From: CAYFJO01 sp964343305
GTDB lineage: Bacteria; Planctomycetota; Planctomycetia; Pirellulales; Pirellulaceae
NCBI GenBank assembly: GCA_964343305.1
Contig: CAYFJO010000227.1
Span: 1-16,437, forward strand
Length of the DNA stretch: 16,437 nt
Reading direction: 5' to 3'
The translations under genes were made by a program, and so were the position numbers. Positions within the stretch are counted from its first letter, which is position 1, and the number at the start of each line of letters is the position of its first letter. Below the pieces are notes generated by a model. The model was not told the origin of the DNA, did no database searches, and saw only the letters and a list, made by a program, of their open reading frames with translations. This document shows, in pieces, positions 1 through 8,362 of the stretch.

Positions 1-157
1 CAGCTTGACCCAAAAACTTGACTCAAACTCAACAAAACTCGCCCCATAAGGGGTCGTATCCCAAACGGCCAGAGGATTTTAGAGTGCAGCGGAAAAAGAA
101 ATAGGGTATCGTCGTCCAATAGTACACTTCCAAACTGCGTCAAAGCGTCCACGTAAA
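1..157. other. Upstream non-coding region of the DUF4838 gene
   Basis: No gene is recognised here. The stretch has two copies of the hexamer CTTGAC (positions 4-9 and 17-22) and a small stem CCCC/GGGG around 42-53 with an ATAA loop. No clear purine-rich ribosome site precedes the ATG at 158, which weakens that start slightly. The region presumably carries the promoter for the following gene, but I cannot point to convincing promoter boxes. Confidence 0.3.
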
Positions 158-2725
158 ATGTTTCAACGCCTTCCTCATCATGCCGCAATGCTCGTCGCAA
201 ATCTGTGTTTGTTCGTTTTTGTCCAGACGAGTATGCCGGTTGTTTGTGCGCTGGAACAATCACAATTCTACGGCAAGCGGATTCACGCGCCCATGAACAT
301 GCGGCCGAATTTGAAAGCAGCCGTTGATGATTTGAGCGTCATGTTGAATCGCGTTACTGGCACCGAGTTTACGATTGTGTCGGATGGCGCGCCTGCGGGA
401 ATCATCTTAAGGAATGTTAATGACACGGATATACCGTTCGACGCGGCGAAGATATTGCCCACCAATAGCCGTGAAGCTTGTTGTCTCTGGCCGGAGGGTG
501 ACGCGCGATTGTGGCTTGTCGCGAGATCTGATACCGGGTTGAGTCACGCGGTGTACCTGTATTTGGAGCAACTCGGTTGTCGATGGTATTTTCCGTCGGA
601 ACGTTGGACAATCATTCCGCACCGTGACGACATTCGGCTGACGAGCCCGGTCGTTGCCAGCCCGGCGTTTCGATCTCGGTTGTTTTTTGGTACGGGCGGA
701 TTCGGCGGTAATTTGCCGCTTGATCCGAAGCGAGGGCTACAAGCTCGCTGGATGGAATGGCAACGGCGGAATCGGTTCGGTGGCGAGTTTCAAGTGTCGG
801 GCCACACCGGTGAAGCGTTCAATCTGAAACATCGCAAGCAACTCGAAGCACATCCCCAGTGGCGAGCAATGATCGATGGCAAGCGCGTGCCGTGGTCGCT
901 GACGGCGAAGTTCTGCGCGGGAAACAAGGAAGTTGTCGACCTTTATGTGCAAGATCGGCTTGAAGTCTATCGGCAGCTTCGCAAACAAGATCCGGAGAGC
1001 CCGCGGGCTTGGGCGGTTTCGGTGGAACCGGCTGACGGAGGTGGGCATTGTACAGCGCCAGAGTCGTTGGCGATCGGTTCAGTGAGCGATCGCGTGTTTC
1101 ATGTCGCCAATCAAGTTGCGAAGGCGGTGCGTAATGAGGTCCCGGATGGCCACGTCAGTCTGTTTGCGTACAACAAGCATGCCGCCGTCCCGTCGATTCC
1201 GTTGGAACGAAATGTCTATGTGCAAGTGATTCCTTACGCATTTCAGCGAACGGGATTGACGCCGGATCAACTACTGGATGCATGGAGCAAAAAAGTTGCA
1301 CGGATGGGCGTGTATGACTATTGGTCGATTCCCGATTGGTCTCACGATCTGCCGACATTCGATCCGCTCGGTTTCGGGCCGGATCGTTTGCGAGGCTGGC
1401 ATCGCTGCGGTGTCGACAGCTTCCTTTGCGAATCGACGTTCAGTTCCGGTGCGATGGGACCGGCGTGGCATATCGGCTCGCGATTGTCCTGGCAGCCCGA
1501 TGCAAAAGTTGATGCGCTGTTTGAATCGTTCGTGGGCGATTGCTTTGGTCAGGCAGCCAAACCAATGAAGCGAATGTTGAAACGATGGTCCGACGGTTTC
1601 TATCTCACGTCGCACGAACTGGCGTTATCTTTTCGCGACGTTGAGGAAGCTTGGCGACTTGCTGGACGCCACGATGAAGTTCTCGCACGCGTGGCCGACT
1701 ACGGACGATATGTCGAGTACTTGCGACTTCGTTTTGCCTACGTGCAATCCAAACGCGGCTCGGAACAGCGACGCGCGGCTGCCGAACAACTGATGCGATA
1801 CCTGTGGAGTATTTACGATTCGTCAATGATTCACGCGTTTCGTCTATCGCAACTTTTGGCTCGCGACGAGCGAGTGGGTGGCCGCGAGGAATTGTCGCAG
1901 ACGTTTAACTGGCAAGATCACGACGCACCAGGCTGGAAAACGATTCGCCCCAGCACCGACAACGAAGTACGAAAGCTGATCAAAGCCGGAGCGAAGCAAC
2001 TTGAACCGCAAGATTTTGTCAGCCGTCAATTCACCGGGCCATTGGTGCAGCTCACGAAGCACTCGCCAAGCAACGACACGTCGCCGCCGATCTTGTGGCC
2101 GAACAATTCGCTGGACTTCCATGTCTTTGCGGACCGCGAGCGATTTACCTTCCGATCTCGCATTGCCACGGAAAGGCCGGTGCGGTTTCTTGTCACAGGA
2201 CCGAACGGCAAGCAAGTTTCCGATCAATCGATCGTCACCGGATCGGACTGGCGAACGAGTTGGACGGAGACGGAGGTTGTACTTCCGCAACCGGGTCTGT
2301 ACCGCATGCAGATCGTCAGCCAAAAGCGGATGTTTCGATTCGCCGCGCCCGCGAATGTGACACTGACCTTGCCCGGTTGGTCAAATAGCCAGGGCACGCC
2401 GACACCGAAGCTGTACTTCTATGTCCCGCGAGCGACAGCGCGTTTGGCGATCTATGCCAATTACGTTGCAGCCGGTCCGCCAAGATTCTTCGATCCGACG
2501 GGCCAGCAGGTGCAACCAGAACTAGTCGACAACGGCCATTTGCAGATCCTTCCGATTCTGGCCGAGCATCGCGGTAAAGTGTGGTCGCTCGACCGAGCAA
2601 AGTGCCCGATTGGGCCAATGCGAATGCTCAACGCGCCAAATGCGTTTGCATTTTCACCCGACGCGCTTCTTGTTCCGAAAGATTCCTTGCCATCCGCAAA
2701 CGCCGTGCCGAACCAAAAGCCATGA
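158..2725 (+). CDS. Secreted DUF4838-domain protein (glycoside-hydrolase-like)
   Basis: The 855-residue product starts with a signal peptide (hydrophobic stretch about residues 11-28, likely cleavage after VCA), so it should be exported. Residues about 50-165 look like the N-terminal domain of GH67 alpha-glucuronidases: a nucleoside-like motif region followed by LGCRWYFPSERW, which is typical of DUF4838 proteins. Residues about 250-480 match the DUF4838 core, with conserved-looking stretches such as WAVSVEPADGGGHC and YDYWSIPDW. The last 200 residues look like beta-sandwich modules that could bind carbohydrate. DUF4838 proteins are common in planctomycetes and are thought to act on polysaccharides, but no substrate is established. 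Start: ATG 158 is used; an in-frame ATG at 188 would give a more compact signal peptide. Family assignment is by pattern recognition; enzymatic activity is inferred. Confidence 0.85.
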   Translation: MFQRLPHHAAMLVANLCLFVFVQTSMPVVCALEQSQFYGKRIHAPMNMRPNLKAAVDDLSVMLNRVTGTEFTIVSDGAPAGIILRNVNDTDIPFDAAKILPTNSREACCLWPEGDARLWLVARSDTGLSHAVYLYLEQLGCRWYFPSERWTIIPHRDDIRLTSPVVASPAFRSRLFFGTGGFGGNLPLDPKRGLQARWMEWQRRNRFGGEFQVSGHTGEAFNLKHRKQLEAHPQWRAMIDGKRVPWSLTAKFCAGNKEVVDLYVQDRLEVYRQLRKQDPESPRAWAVSVEPADGGGHCTAPESLAIGSVSDRVFHVANQVAKAVRNEVPDGHVSLFAYNKHAAVPSIPLERNVYVQVIPYAFQRTGLTPDQLLDAWSKKVARMGVYDYWSIPDWSHDLPTFDPLGFGPDRLRGWHRCGVDSFLCESTFSSGAMGPAWHIGSRLSWQPDAKVDALFESFVGDCFGQAAKPMKRMLKRWSDGFYLTSHELALSFRDVEEAWRLAGRHDEVLARVADYGRYVEYLRLRFAYVQSKRGSEQRRAAAEQLMRYLWSIYDSSMIHAFRLSQLLARDERVGGREELSQTFNWQDHDAPGWKTIRPSTDNEVRKLIKAGAKQLEPQDFVSRQFTGPLVQLTKHSPSNDTSPPILWPNNSLDFHVFADRERFTFRSRIATERPVRFLVTGPNGKQVSDQSIVTGSDWRTSWTETEVVLPQPGLYRMQIVSQKRMFRFAAPANVTLTLPGWSNSQGTPTPKLYFYVPRATARLAIYANYVAAGPPRFFDPTGQQVQPELVDNGHLQILPILAEHRGKVWSLDRAKCPIGPMRMLNAPNAFAFSPDALLVPKDSLPSANAVPNQKP

Positions 2726-2810
2726 TTTACATTCTATGGCTGACGATCTTTGACTCGTTGGCGCTGCCTGACATCGAGTTCCATGGGGTCGGGCACCCAT
2801 TTCGGTGGCA

Positions 2811-2843
2811 AAAGTTTTTCGGAGTTTTTTGGTTAAAAACTTT
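2811..2843. repeat. A/T-rich inverted repeat in the spacer after the DUF4838 gene
   Basis: AAAGTTTTT (2811-2819) is exactly complementary to AAAAACTTT (2835-2843), giving a 9-bp stem with a 15-nt loop that contains a run of six T. The stem is poor in G/C, so it is a weak candidate for a transcription terminator after the gene ending at 2725. The rest of the 2726-2969 spacer holds nothing else I recognise. Confidence 0.3.
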
Positions 2844-2969
2844 CGAGTTGGTGGAGATTCGGATCTTAAGTAAAATGAATGTTAGCAACCTCCCCATGAG
2901 CCAAAGCCCTAACCCCACCTACCAAGGCTCGAATTCCAACCCACCCACCAATTGGACGATCGGTTTCTC

Positions 2970-3365
2970 ATGTTCGATCAACAACAGTTATCCAAACGCA
3001 TTCTCGTTGTGGACGACGACGACGATATTGTCGAGTGCATTGCCACCTTCCTGGAATCGGCGGGCCATCAAGTTGCTCGTGCCTACGATGGCGAAGACGC
3101 GTTGCAGAAGGCGAGCGAGCATCACCCAGATTTGGTTTTGTTGGATATTAACATGCCTTTGCAGGATGGCTGGCTCGTTTGCTCAAAACTCAAGCTGGCG
3201 AAGTCGGCTCCCAAGATCGTCTTTATGACGGGCGAGACCAGGTCGGATCTTGAGCACTTTGCCAATTTCGTGCACGCTGACTCAGTGCTTCGTAAACCAT
3301 TTAGCATCAAAGCAATCGAGCGAGTGGTCAATGAGTTTGCGCAAACAGCGCGAGTATCCGCGTGA
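2970..3365 (+). CDS. Single-domain response regulator (CheY-like receiver)
   Basis: The 131-residue product is a receiver domain with no output domain. The acidic pocket is at residues 15-19 (five consecutive Asp after ILVV), the phospho-acceptor is Asp59 in LVLLDINMP, the switch Thr is Thr87 in VFMTGE, and the invariant Lys is Lys109 in RKPF. It should therefore be phosphorylated by a histidine kinase and act through protein contacts. No kinase lies in the window, so its partner is unknown. Start: ATG 2970 is preferred; an in-frame TTG at 2952 adds six residues but has no better ribosome site. The following beta-propeller gene starts 71 nt downstream on the same strand, but a functional link is not evident. 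Confidence 0.85.
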   Translation: MFDQQQLSKRILVVDDDDDIVECIATFLESAGHQVARAYDGEDALQKASEHHPDLVLLDINMPLQDGWLVCSKLKLAKSAPKIVFMTGETRSDLEHFANFVHADSVLRKPFSIKAIERVVNEFAQTARVSA

Positions 3366-3436
3366 GCATGTGTACGCTCGCTAGGTGGTTAATCCCAGAG
3401 CGAAACGCTATCATCTTCTCAAAAACGGAGTCGAAC

Positions 3437-4690
3437 ATGCAGCGTCCATTGATCATCGCCATCGTTTTGATTCTATCGCTTGCGAGTATTCAGCATCGCG
3501 CATTCAGTGAGGACGTTCATTGGCCAGGTTGGCTGGGACCGCAACGAGACGGATGGGTGAGCAGCTTCAAGCCGCCAGCTCGCTGGCCGGACCAGTTGCA
3601 AGAGCAATGGCAAGTCGAGGTGGGCACGGGCTACGGCACTCCGCTGGTTTCCGGCGGTCGTATCTATCAACACGCTCGGCAGGGAGAAGAGGAAGTCGTG
3701 TGGTGTCTGGACGCCAAGACGGGCGGCATCCAGTGGCGAAAGAGCTACGCCGCTCCGTTCAAGATCGGCGGTGGCGGCGAGAAACATGGAAAGGGCCCAA
3801 AGTCGTGCCCCGCGTTGTCCAGCGGCAGGTTGTTCACGATGAGCATCGCGGGTGTTCTGTCCGCTTGGGATTCGGCGACGGGCGAGCTTTTGTGGCGTCA
3901 AGATTACGGTTCGCGATTCAAGCTGGGGCATCCCTATTGGGGAGCCTCGACGTCACCGTTGGTTGATGGCGACCGTGTCGTCGTTCATTTTGGGACGGAC
4001 GATGAAGGTGTCCTGGTTGCACTCGACGTTGCAAGCGGCAAAGAAGTTTGGAGCCAAGGAAAAGATGGGCCTTCTTACTCCTCGCCACTGTTGGTCGAGA
4101 TTCAAGGTGTTCGCCAAATCGTGGAGTGGAATCACCGGGCGCTCGTCGGAGTCGAGAGCGAATCGGGCCGCCTCCTTTGGGAGTATCCGCTGCCGCACAT
4201 CGGCACGGACCAAAACATGCCGACGCCTACGTTCCATAACGGCCATGTGCTGTTGGGCGGAGAAAACCGTGGAATTCGTAGTTTAAAACCCCAACACAGC
4301 GACGGCGTATGGGCGGTGAAACAGCGCTGGCAGCAGGACAAGGTGGCGCTCGACATGAGCACGGCGGTGGTGAACAACGACTTGCTCTACGGCTTCTCTC
4401 ATTACGGACGTGGACGATATTTCTGCGTCGACATGAAGACGGGTGAAATCTTATGGCAGGGTCCGGGACGCACAGGGGACAATGTGATGTTTCTATCGAT
4501 CCCAGGCCACGTGGTCGCGCTGGTTGACAACGGCCAGTTGCAGATCATCAAAGCCAGCGGCGACCGATTCGAACAGGTCGCATCCTATCGCGTGTCGGAG
4601 CGGCCTACATGGGCACCGCCGGTTCTGCTGGAGAGCGGCATTCTGGTCAAGGACCACACAACGTTGACTCTTTGGTCGCTCACGAAATGA
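3437..4690 (+). CDS. Secreted PQQ-binding-like beta-propeller repeat protein
   Basis: The 417-residue product has a signal peptide (residues 1-23, ending near RAFSED) followed by WPGWLGPQRDGW, the usual opening of planctomycete PQQ-like propellers. Blade repeats of the type 'A-D/S-x-x-T/S-G-x-x-x-W' recur, for example LDAKTGGIQW, WDSATGELLW, LDVASGKEVW and VDMKTGEILW, giving a propeller fold. These proteins resemble PQQ dehydrogenases and BamB, but most planctomycete members have no known cofactor or reaction. The start at ATG 3437 is supported by GGAG at 3427-3430; an upstream GTG at 3362 would place 25 polar residues before the signal peptide and overlap the previous gene. It differs clearly from the propeller encoded at 14426-15661, so the two are not a recent duplication. 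Confidence 0.85.
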   Translation: MQRPLIIAIVLILSLASIQHRAFSEDVHWPGWLGPQRDGWVSSFKPPARWPDQLQEQWQVEVGTGYGTPLVSGGRIYQHARQGEEEVVWCLDAKTGGIQWRKSYAAPFKIGGGGEKHGKGPKSCPALSSGRLFTMSIAGVLSAWDSATGELLWRQDYGSRFKLGHPYWGASTSPLVDGDRVVVHFGTDDEGVLVALDVASGKEVWSQGKDGPSYSSPLLVEIQGVRQIVEWNHRALVGVESESGRLLWEYPLPHIGTDQNMPTPTFHNGHVLLGGENRGIRSLKPQHSDGVWAVKQRWQQDKVALDMSTAVVNNDLLYGFSHYGRGRYFCVDMKTGEILWQGPGRTGDNVMFLSIPGHVVALVDNGQLQIIKASGDRFEQVASYRVSERPTWAPPVLLESGILVKDHTTLTLWSLTK

Positions 4691-4968
4691 ACAGCTTCTG
4701 ATCAAAACGTCGACCGAGTCAGACCGGCGACGAGTGGATGCGGTTGGCAAAGGGGAAGGCACCCGCTGCCCTTATTGATTGGATCGCAACCCAGGGCGGC
4801 GCTGCGCTCTGCCCTGGGCTGATATGTTGGTGCCCACTTCGGGGCGAAAGACTTATGTATAAACAACGGATTGGCAATCCGTCCTACAATTCGCATCTTG
4901 ACAGGGACGGAGATAGACTAGGACCATGGTTCCGGCGTGTGCCAGGCCGGGATGATTCGTCTGAGCCG
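4691..4968. repeat. Convergent spacer with planctomycete-type palindromic repeat cluster
   Basis: The spacer lies between the 3' ends of the propeller and sulfatase genes. A strong hairpin is formed by CCCAGGGC (4790-4797) and GCCCTGGG (4811-4818), extended inward by further pairs; it could end transcription from both sides. It is followed by a smaller GCCC/GGGC stem (about 4832-4845) and by a perfect 7-bp stem ACGGATT/AATCCGT (4866-4872/4876-4882) with a GGC loop. I recognise this succession of palindromes as a type that recurs between genes in planctomycetes; that is memory, not a search result. No gene is supported here. Confidence 0.5.
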
Positions 4969-6330
4969 TCAGCGTTCGGCCGAGAGGCAATTCTTGTTTG
5001 GCTCACTTGGTAAGGTTACTTTCCAGGCGTCGCCTAGAGTCTTCAACCGTTTGACTTCGTCTGGCCGCGCATTGTGAAGATTGGTCCTTTCGAAACGGTC
5101 CCGCGGAAAGCGGAACAATTCGACCTGTTGCGGGTCTTTGCCCAGCAGCAGCTTCCACTCGCCCTGGCGAACCGCCAGCGTTGGCCAATTCGTGCCGCGT
5201 TTGGATGCGGAGTTCCACTGCCAGAAGATTGGTTGGACGCGACTCAGTGTTGGCTTTCCGAAAAGTGCCGCTGACTGATCGACGCCGTCTGGATTGTAGT
5301 TGTCTGGCAGTTTTGCGCCTGCGATCCCGCAGAGTGTGGGCAACAGATCGACCGCCGTGATGGGCGTCGTGTCGTCAATCTTGCCCCGGGCGATTTGGCC
5401 TGGCCATTTTGCAATAAACGGAACACCAATGCCACCTTGCAAAAGCGACCGCTTGCGTCCTCGGTGACCGCCCGTCGTGCCGACCGAGGCGAAGCTGCCG
5501 AAGCCTGGTCCTGTTGATTCATCGTCCGTGTTGCGACGACTTGCCGGTCCGGTGTTTTCTGGGCCGTTGTCCGAGCTGAAGATCACCAGCGTGTTGCCGG
5601 AGAGCCTCAATCGATCAAGCGTCACCAGCAGTTCGCCGATTCGCGCATCGGCATGAGCCAGCACGGCGGCATAGATTTCGCTCGGTTCGTCTTTGAGGTG
5701 TGAGAACTGCTTCAAGTATTTCGCTTTCGGATAGTGCGGTGTGTGAGGTTCGTGAATCCACAGGTTGATGAAGAACGGTTTTTTCTCGGCGTGGCTCTTC
5801 TCGATGAACGCGATCGACCGTTTGACGTCATCGTGAACGGGCATCTGAGGTCCCGAACAGTTGAACGCGCCGTAGTCGTCGTAGCCATATTCGATGGGCA
5901 GCGGCGCGTCCTTGACCATGATGTTGGTTAGATGCCACTTTCCATAATGAGCGGTCGAATATCCAGCACGCTGTAAGAGTCGAGGTAGTAACACCGCCTT
6001 CGGATCAAGCCAATCGGGCATACCACGTCTCACATGACTCTCGACCGTCGCAAAGTGTCCGTGAATGCCGTGTCGTGCCGGAAAGTGCCCCGTCATCACT
6101 GCGGCCCGGCTCGGCGAACAAACTCCGCTAGCGACGGTGAACTGATAGAACTCCGTACCTTCGGACGCAAGCCGATCGAGATTAGGAGTCTTTAGATATG
6201 GATGCCCGTGGCAACCTAGATCGCCCCAGCCCCAGTCATCGGCGAAGATGAAAACGATGTTGGGTTTCTCCGTGCCATGCGCGCCGCTGCCACAGAACAA
6301 AGTAGCGGCGATAAGTGTGATGCGAATCAT
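4969..6330 (-). CDS. Secreted type I sulfatase (arylsulfatase family S1)
   Basis: The 453-residue enzyme has a short signal peptide (residues 1-19, ending near AHG). It carries the full type I sulfatase active site: metal ligands Asp31-Asp32 in FADDWGWGD; the formylglycine motif CSPSR with Cys71 and Arg75, followed by AAVMTG; YGKWHL with Lys131 and His133; HEPH (His193, His196); and SSDNGPEN with Asp254-Asn255. Cys71 must be oxidised to formylglycine by a maturase not encoded in this window. The enzyme hydrolyses sulfate esters, most likely from sulfated polysaccharide fragments in the periplasm or outside the cell; the exact substrate cannot be read from the sequence. The length is normal for the family. 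It is transcribed alone, convergent with the propeller gene and divergent from the coiled-coil gene. The ribosome site upstream of ATG is weak. Confidence 0.93.
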   Translation of the reverse strand: MIRITLIAATLFCGSGAHGTEKPNIVFIFADDWGWGDLGCHGHPYLKTPNLDRLASEGTEFYQFTVASGVCSPSRAAVMTGHFPARHGIHGHFATVESHVRRGMPDWLDPKAVLLPRLLQRAGYSTAHYGKWHLTNIMVKDAPLPIEYGYDDYGAFNCSGPQMPVHDDVKRSIAFIEKSHAEKKPFFINLWIHEPHTPHYPKAKYLKQFSHLKDEPSEIYAAVLAHADARIGELLVTLDRLRLSGNTLVIFSSDNGPENTGPASRRNTDDESTGPGFGSFASVGTTGGHRGRKRSLLQGGIGVPFIAKWPGQIARGKIDDTTPITAVDLLPTLCGIAGAKLPDNYNPDGVDQSAALFGKPTLSRVQPIFWQWNSASKRGTNWPTLAVRQGEWKLLLGKDPQQVELFRFPRDRFERTNLHNARPDEVKRLKTLGDAWKVTLPSEPNKNCLSAER

Positions 6331-6397
6331 CTGTGCAACGGTCCAATTCTTGTTCGGCGTCTGGTGATTACTAGGTTGGGACCTTCGTGCTGGATAT

Positions 6398-6646
6398 TAC
6401 CCACATCTTAATGTTTCAAGCCACTGGCTTCACGCCAGTGGTCATTGACTTTCTGACTGAAGCAGAGGGTTTAATCAAGTCCTGGATGCCCCCGAACTCG
6501 CTTCGGGGGAGGTTCACCTTTGACCCAGGGCGAATATAACGGTCCCGTGAAACGAGTCGAGGGCATTCCAAGGTCGTGAAAGTGCCTGCTGTCAGGCAAA
6601 TAGGTTAACTACCCCCGACATCAAGTCGGGGGCATAAATGTGGGTA
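6398..6646. mobile_element. Hairpin-rich ~250-bp intergenic element with 9-bp inverted ends
   Basis: TACCCACAT (6398-6406) and its exact complement ATGTGGGTA (6638-6646) bracket a block with three strong hairpins: CCACTGGC/GCCAGTGG (6421-6441), CCCCCGAA/TTCGGGGG (6489-6509) and CCCCCGAC/GTCGGGGG (6612-6632). The block contains no open reading frame of note and looks like a small inserted element or the remnant of a larger one. The 9-bp ends may be a coincidence, so the boundaries are uncertain. See the structured-RNA entry for the inner part. Confidence 0.35.
6475..6632 (+). ncRNA. Candidate structured RNA, HEARO / IscB omega-RNA-like
   Basis: Read on the plus strand, CCTGG (6481-6485) pairs with CCAGG (6525-6529). 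This outer stem encloses two hairpins: an 8-bp G/C-rich stem (6489-6496/6502-6509) and GGTTCA/TGAC (6511-6516/6521-6524, one bulge, CCTT loop). A conserved-looking linker with two GTGAAA motifs (6547-6552 and 6576-6581) follows, then GCCTG/CAGGC (6583-6596) and a terminal 8-bp stem (6612-6632). This order, with a strong hairpin just before a possible ATG at 6638, matches what I remember of HEARO RNAs, the guide RNAs of IscB nucleases. In such elements the guide would come from the bases just upstream of 6481. The pairing is seen in the sequence; the family name rests on memory. It could instead be the end of another hairpin-bearing element (IS200/IS605-like). Confidence 0.5.
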
Positions 6647-6750
6647 CGATCTGGTGAATCATCCGCGTTAATGTTGTTTGCACAAACGTTCTAGATGCCC
6701 ATCGAAGACCGCGGTGCAAACTTCATCGGAATGGTCATGGACTACGGTGA
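6638..6750 (+). pseudogene. Possible vestige of an iscB 5' end
   Basis: An ATG at 6638, six bases after the terminal hairpin of the candidate RNA, opens a short frame beginning MWVRSGESS that stops at 6692-6694. In a different frame, codons from 6688 read VLDAHRRPR. That resembles the start of IscB proteins, where a V-L-D-x-x-x-x-P segment comes near the N-terminus. The similarity covers only about nine residues and then fades, with a stop at 6748-6750, so this is a weak hint of a decayed gene and could be chance. Confidence 0.2.
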
Positions 6751-6820
6751 GTCGACAATTAGAATAGAATGAATATGTGTGGAATTACTCAACATTCTCC
6801 TTTCTAGTCAGGATGTTCAA

Positions 6821-8362
6821 ATGCAAAAGGCAATGACTCTTCTTTTGCGCTGCGTTCTATTCGGCGCGATCTTTCTCATTTGCGGGCGTGGGTTTGGCCT
6901 CGCCGCCGAAGTGCCGGGACTTTCAGGTCTGGTGTCTACGCTCAAAAAGATTGAAATGGAATTCAAATCCCAGTCAACGCAAGCCGGCAAGACTCTCGAT
7001 TACTACCAACAAGCCTATGATCAAGCGGAACGGCAAGTCGACCGGGCTGCTCGCGAGGTGAGAATCGCAGACAAAAACTATTTGAAAGTCGGCAAAGCCT
7101 GGCTTAAAGCCAGAAATGCAATCGATCAATATCATAGAAGCCGTCGAGGTGTGTACACCGAAAAGGGCCTGCGGTTGCTAAAGATCGCCAGAGCAAAATT
7201 TGAAATCGCAAAGAAAGTGGCAACGAGCGATGTCACTAATGCAAAAACTAAACACAATGCGGCAAATGAGAAACTGGGTGAAATCAAAAAGCAGATTGGT
7301 TCACCATTGGGTGAGTACAATGTTGCAAAGGCAGGACTCTCAACTATAGCCCGTGTTTTGAGCAAGATACGCGAGGTGCAACAAGCTGACAACGGGCCAA
7401 CGGGAGATCAAGTTGCCTACTTTAAGAACTTATCTGAGAAAGTGGCTGAGTTAGTTAGGGAACTTGCGGGGTTGGCACTCTATAACGATTTGGGCCGGAA
7501 AGAGTTTACGGATGAAATGAAGAATTGGACTACAAAACTAGGAAGCACTTCCATCCGATTGATTAGCGATCATTTACTCGCGCAGGAGATCAAGAAGCTC
7601 AATCTTGCAACGAACATAACTGGTTTGACACGTAAGGACCGCAATGTAGTGTTGCAATTGTACCATATGGCCGCATCATCGGACGATGAAAGGAATTTTC
7701 TTCGGGCGTTTGATGCGCTTCGTGATTCGACCAACGTCGAATCTGGGCCGCGACGTGTTGAAGCTGAAGGGACGGGAGTTTCTCTGCAGGAATTTGGGCC
7801 ACCAGACGCGAATGGTATTCGCGATTATGTCATCATTGACTCAAACAACAATGCGGTGATACAGATTGATGAGGGTAATGAGCCAAGAGCATGGGATCCC
7901 GGCGATGTATTCGAGAAGCTGTACGGAGACGTTGCCAATGACATTAACAACAACATCAACAACCAAAACGCAGGTGGAAACACGGGCGGCGGAGCAGGTG
8001 GTGGCGGCCTTAACTCCAACGGCACGGCGCGAGGCGTCATTCTAAACAATTTTGGTCCCAACGAACTTTTCATCATTAGCGACCGTGCCGAAGGGGCGAA
8101 TTTCACGTTTCCCCAAAACAACTCGGGATTCGATCTGAGCGGAATGGATACGGCCGTGTTCATCTGCAATAGCTTTGCGGGCATCGGTTCGCCGTTCACG
8201 GACAACAACATCGATCTCGGTTTCAATGCTCAAGTTGGCGGCGTCACGCCAACCGTGGGTGCGCCTAGTTTTCAGTTTCAAAACGTCAACGTGCAACTCA
8301 GCCACCCGGCTACCGGTGCGACTGCCACACCCACCGCCTGTCGTGGTTTTGCGGAACCGTAA
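6821..8362 (+). CDS. Secreted coiled-coil protein of unknown family
   Basis: The 513-residue product has a signal peptide (residues 1-30, cleavage near GLAA). Residues about 38-220 are rich in Lys, Glu, Gln and Ala with long helical heptad-like stretches, so a coiled coil is likely. Residues about 295-375 are mixed, followed by a low-complexity linker rich in Asn and Gly (about 377-405). The C-terminal 110 residues look like beta strands with many Asn, Phe and Gly (for example NNFGPNELFIISDR) and hold the mature part's only Cys residues. I do not recognise the family. Start: ATG 6821 has AGGA seven bases upstream; a GTG at 6779 would add 14 residues before the signal peptide. The coding sequence is visibly richer in A/T than its neighbours up to about 7900, which hints at transfer. 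It is followed on the same strand by the TPR-barrel gene. Confidence 0.75.
   Translation: MQKAMTLLLRCVLFGAIFLICGRGFGLAAEVPGLSGLVSTLKKIEMEFKSQSTQAGKTLDYYQQAYDQAERQVDRAAREVRIADKNYLKVGKAWLKARNAIDQYHRSRRGVYTEKGLRLLKIARAKFEIAKKVATSDVTNAKTKHNAANEKLGEIKKQIGSPLGEYNVAKAGLSTIARVLSKIREVQQADNGPTGDQVAYFKNLSEKVAELVRELAGLALYNDLGRKEFTDEMKNWTTKLGSTSIRLISDHLLAQEIKKLNLATNITGLTRKDRNVVLQLYHMAASSDDERNFLRAFDALRDSTNVESGPRRVEAEGTGVSLQEFGPPDANGIRDYVIIDSNNNAVIQIDEGNEPRAWDPGDVFEKLYGDVANDINNNINNQNAGGNTGGGAGGGGLNSNGTARGVILNNFGPNELFIISDRAEGANFTFPQNNSGFDLSGMDTAVFICNSFAGIGSPFTDNNIDLGFNAQVGGVTPTVGAPSFQFQNVNVQLSHPATGATATPTACRGFAEP

Noticed and set aside
2581..3228. 215-codon plus-strand frame bridging the DUF4838 and receiver genes
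   Set aside because: It overlaps two well-supported genes in another frame and has no coherent protein features.
3362..3436. GTG start giving a longer first beta-propeller protein
   Set aside because: It would put 25 polar residues ahead of a good signal peptide and overlap the receiver gene; ATG 3437 has a GGAG ribosome site.
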